7,443 nucleotides of DNA from positions 1 through 7,443 of the forward strand of contig JAJXWE010000061.1 of NCBI GenBank assembly GCA_021781775.1. Direction: 5' to 3'. Under the pieces are notes generated by a model. That model saw only the letters and a program-made list of their open reading frames with translations. It had not been told where the DNA came from and did no database searches. Below are positions 5,817-7,443 of this stretch, in pieces (the first letter of the stretch is position 1; each line of letters opens with the position of its first letter). This DNA comes from Pseudomonadota bacterium. GTDB lineage: Bacteria; Pseudomonadota; Gammaproteobacteria; Steroidobacterales; Steroidobacteraceae. A program made the position numbers and the translations under genes.

Positions 5817-7443
5817 ATGAAACACCGGAATGCCGCCCATGCGGCACAGGATACCTTGCGCGACTTCTCCGCGGATCGACGCCTGCTGGCCATCGCGGCC
5901 ATGGGCATCGTGACCGGCACATTCGGTGCCTGCGCCGCCTGGGCACTGCTGCGGCTGATCTCTCTGGTGACCCATCTTGCCTATTTCCACACGCTCGGCA
6001 CCGGTCCGTACGCGCTCTCGCACCTGAAGCTCGGCCCGCTTTCGGTCCTGATCCCGGTGACCGGCGGTCTCATCGTCGGCCTCATGGCGCGCTACGGGTC
6101 GTCCAAGATCCGTGGCCACGGGATCCCGGAGGCACTCGAGTCCATCCTCACCGGCGGCAGCCGCATCGAGGCGAAGGTCGCTCTGCTGAAACCGCTCTCC
6201 TCGGCGGTGGCAATCGGCACCGGCGGACCGTTCGGCGCCGAGGGCCCAATCATCATGACCGGCGGGGCGCTTGGCTCGCTGCTCGCGCAATGCCTTCCGC
6301 TGACGCCGGCGGAACGCAAGACGCTGCTGGTGGCGGGCGCAGCTGCCGGGATGACCGCGATTTTCGGCACGCCGGTAGCTGCGGTGCTGCTGGCCGTGGA
6401 AGTGATGTTGTTCGAATGGAAACCGCGCAGCCTGGTCCCGGTGTGCGTCTCGGCGGTTGTGGCGCGCGCCTGGCGACCCTATCTGGTGGGCGCCTGGCCG
6501 CTGTTCCCCTATACCGGCACGCCACACGTGCCCTGGTGGGGCATCGGTGCCTGCCTGCTGGTCGGTGTGCTCGCTGGTGGGCTCGGCGCGCTGCTGTCGG
6601 CAGCGGTGTACGGCGCTGAGGAACTGTTCGAGAAACTCCCGGTGCACTGGATGTGGTGGCCAGCCCTGGGCGGTGTCCTCGTCGGCCTCGGCGGACTCAT
6701 CGATCCGGCGGTGCTCGGCGTCGGCTACGACAACATACAGGCACTGCTCGACGGCACCGTGCCGCTGCACGCTGCCATGGAGCTGCTCGTCGGCAAGGCG
6801 CTGGTGTGGATCGGCGCACTCTCATCGGGGACCTCCGGCGGCGTGCTCGCCCCCTTGCTGATCGTAGGTGGCGCCCTCGGGGTCCTCGAGGCCCACCTCG
6901 CGCCGTTCGGTGGTCCCGGTTTCTGGGCACTCGTGGCGATGTCCGCCACGCTCGGCGGAACGCTGCGCGCGCCGCTCGCCTCCAGCGTCTTCGCGGTCGA
7001 GATCACAGGCGACCTGCGTGTCCTGCCGGCAGTCCTCGCCGCCTGCGCGGCCGCCTACGCAATGACCGTTCTGATCATGCGCCGCTCCATACTGACCGAG
7101 CGCCTGGCACGCCGTGGCCGGCATCTGTCCTACGAGTACAGCGTTGACCCGTTTTCAGTCGCGCGGGTCGGGGAAATCATGGTGCAGCCGGCCCACACCC
7201 TGCCGGCCGGCATGACCGCGCGGGAGGCATTCGATTTCTTCAGCCCCGAGCCGCCAATCCATCGCCACACCACCTATCCGCTCGCCGAGCCCGATGGGCG
7301 GATCACGGGGATGGTCTGTCGCACCGACGTGCTGCGCTGGGTGCACGAGGGCGCCCCCGCTGAGCGCACGCTGCGCGAGCTATGCGGGGCCGACTCGGCA
7401 CTGATCGGTTATCCCGATGAGCCGGTCGCGGACCTCGCCGATC
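5817..7443 (+). CDS. CLC-family anion channel/transporter with C-terminal CBS domains (3' end cut)
   Basis: 542 residues are visible and the frame is still open at the window end. The membrane CLC core (about 20-430) carries the three family motifs in order: GHGIPE (100-105), GAEGP (140-144) with the gating glutamate E142, and SGTSGGVLAP (337-346). AGAAAGMTAIFGTPVAAVLLAVE (173-195) and LRAPLASSVFAVEITGD (383-399) are also clear family signatures. Aligned by eye to E. coli ClcA, S107 becomes H101, R147 becomes A141, E203 becomes V196 and F357 becomes L344. No tyrosine stands near the Y445 position (MRRSILTERLARR, 421-433). A CBS domain starts near 450 (VGEIMVQPAHTLPAGMTAREAF to GRITGMVCRTDVLRW), and a second appears to begin near 519. 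These usually bind adenine nucleotides and regulate transport. The ATG at 5817 is the first in-frame start after TAA at 5766; no Shine-Dalgarno sequence is visible. Expression is probably controlled by the divergent MarR. The ion carried is uncertain. Confidence 0.92.
   Translation, partial: MKHRNAAHAAQDTLRDFSADRRLLAIAAMGIVTGTFGACAAWALLRLISLVTHLAYFHTLGTGPYALSHLKLGPLSVLIPVTGGLIVGLMARYGSSKIRGHGIPEALESILTGGSRIEAKVALLKPLSSAVAIGTGGPFGAEGPIIMTGGALGSLLAQCLPLTPAERKTLLVAGAAAGMTAIFGTPVAAVLLAVEVMLFEWKPRSLVPVCVSAVVARAWRPYLVGAWPLFPYTGTPHVPWWGIGACLLVGVLAGGLGALLSAAVYGAEELFEKLPVHWMWWPALGGVLVGLGGLIDPAVLGVGYDNIQALLDGTVPLHAAMELLVGKALVWIGALSSGTSGGVLAPLLIVGGALGVLEAHLAPFGGPGFWALVAMSATLGGTLRAPLASSVFAVEITGDLRVLPAVLAACAAAYAMTVLIMRRSILTERLARRGRHLSYEYSVDPFSVARVGEIMVQPAHTLPAGMTAREAFDFFSPEPPIHRHTTYPLAEPDGRITGMVCRTDVLRWVHEGAPAERTLRELCGADSALIGYPDEPVADLAD

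Noticed and set aside
5741..5920. Extension of the MarR protein to an upstream in-frame start at 5920
   Set aside because: It would read through the intergenic operator and the first third of a kilobase around the CLC start. The AGGAG before 5740 and the usual MarR length favour the shorter form.
5354..6619. Long open frame (421 residues) on the plus strand across marR and the start of the CLC gene
   Set aside because: Its translation is rich in Arg, His and Pro with no domain. It overlaps two confidently identified genes in other frames, a common effect of high GC.
5709..6770. 353-residue minus-strand open frame opposite the CLC gene
   Set aside because: Antisense of a clear CLC core. The translation is low-complexity and polar, without recognisable features.

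Overview
The window is GC-rich and densely coding, with almost all genes on the minus strand. It looks like a chromosomal segment of a Gram-negative proteobacterium. An outer-membrane TonB-dependent receptor with a signal peptide and a periplasmic signalling domain requires an outer membrane. The ECF sigma / FecR-like regulator / receptor trio is of a style common in Gammaproteobacteria (Xanthomonadales, Nevskiales or Steroidobacter-like groups). The lineage is inferred from gene style only; no rRNA or other taxonomic marker is present.

Layout: (1) 1-525, minus: N-terminal part of a predicted glycosyltransferase with a GT-B-type fold, cut by the window edge. (2) 526-804: non-coding gap with two dyads and no convincing gene. 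(3) 805-4752, minus: a three-gene cell-surface signalling operon. In transcription order it is ECF sigma factor (4752-4147), FecR-like inner-membrane regulator (4150-3140, ATGA overlap with the sigma gene) and STN-containing TonB-dependent receptor (3111-805). A plausible housekeeping-type promoter (4782-4809) and an 18-bp dyad (4848-4865) lie upstream. (4) 4928-5089, minus: a 53-residue glycine-rich, two-helix membrane protein. (5) 5285-5740, minus: a MarR-family repressor. (6) 5817-7443, plus, divergent from marR: a CLC-family anion channel or transporter followed by CBS domains, cut by the right edge.

Two regulatory circuits can be read. In the first, binding of an unknown ligand by the receptor would be relayed through its N-terminal STN domain to the periplasmic part of the FecR-like protein and then to the ECF sigma factor. 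In the second, the MarR protein probably controls itself and the divergent CLC gene through a near-perfect palindrome that fills the spacer of the inferred CLC promoter. The CLC protein keeps the gating glutamate but differs from the canonical H+/Cl- antiporter at most other ion-coordinating positions, including a valine where antiporters carry the internal proton glutamate. This is the most interesting biochemical observation here. No mobile element, CRISPR array, tRNA or rRNA was seen, and I found no evidence for a wholly novel multi-gene system.
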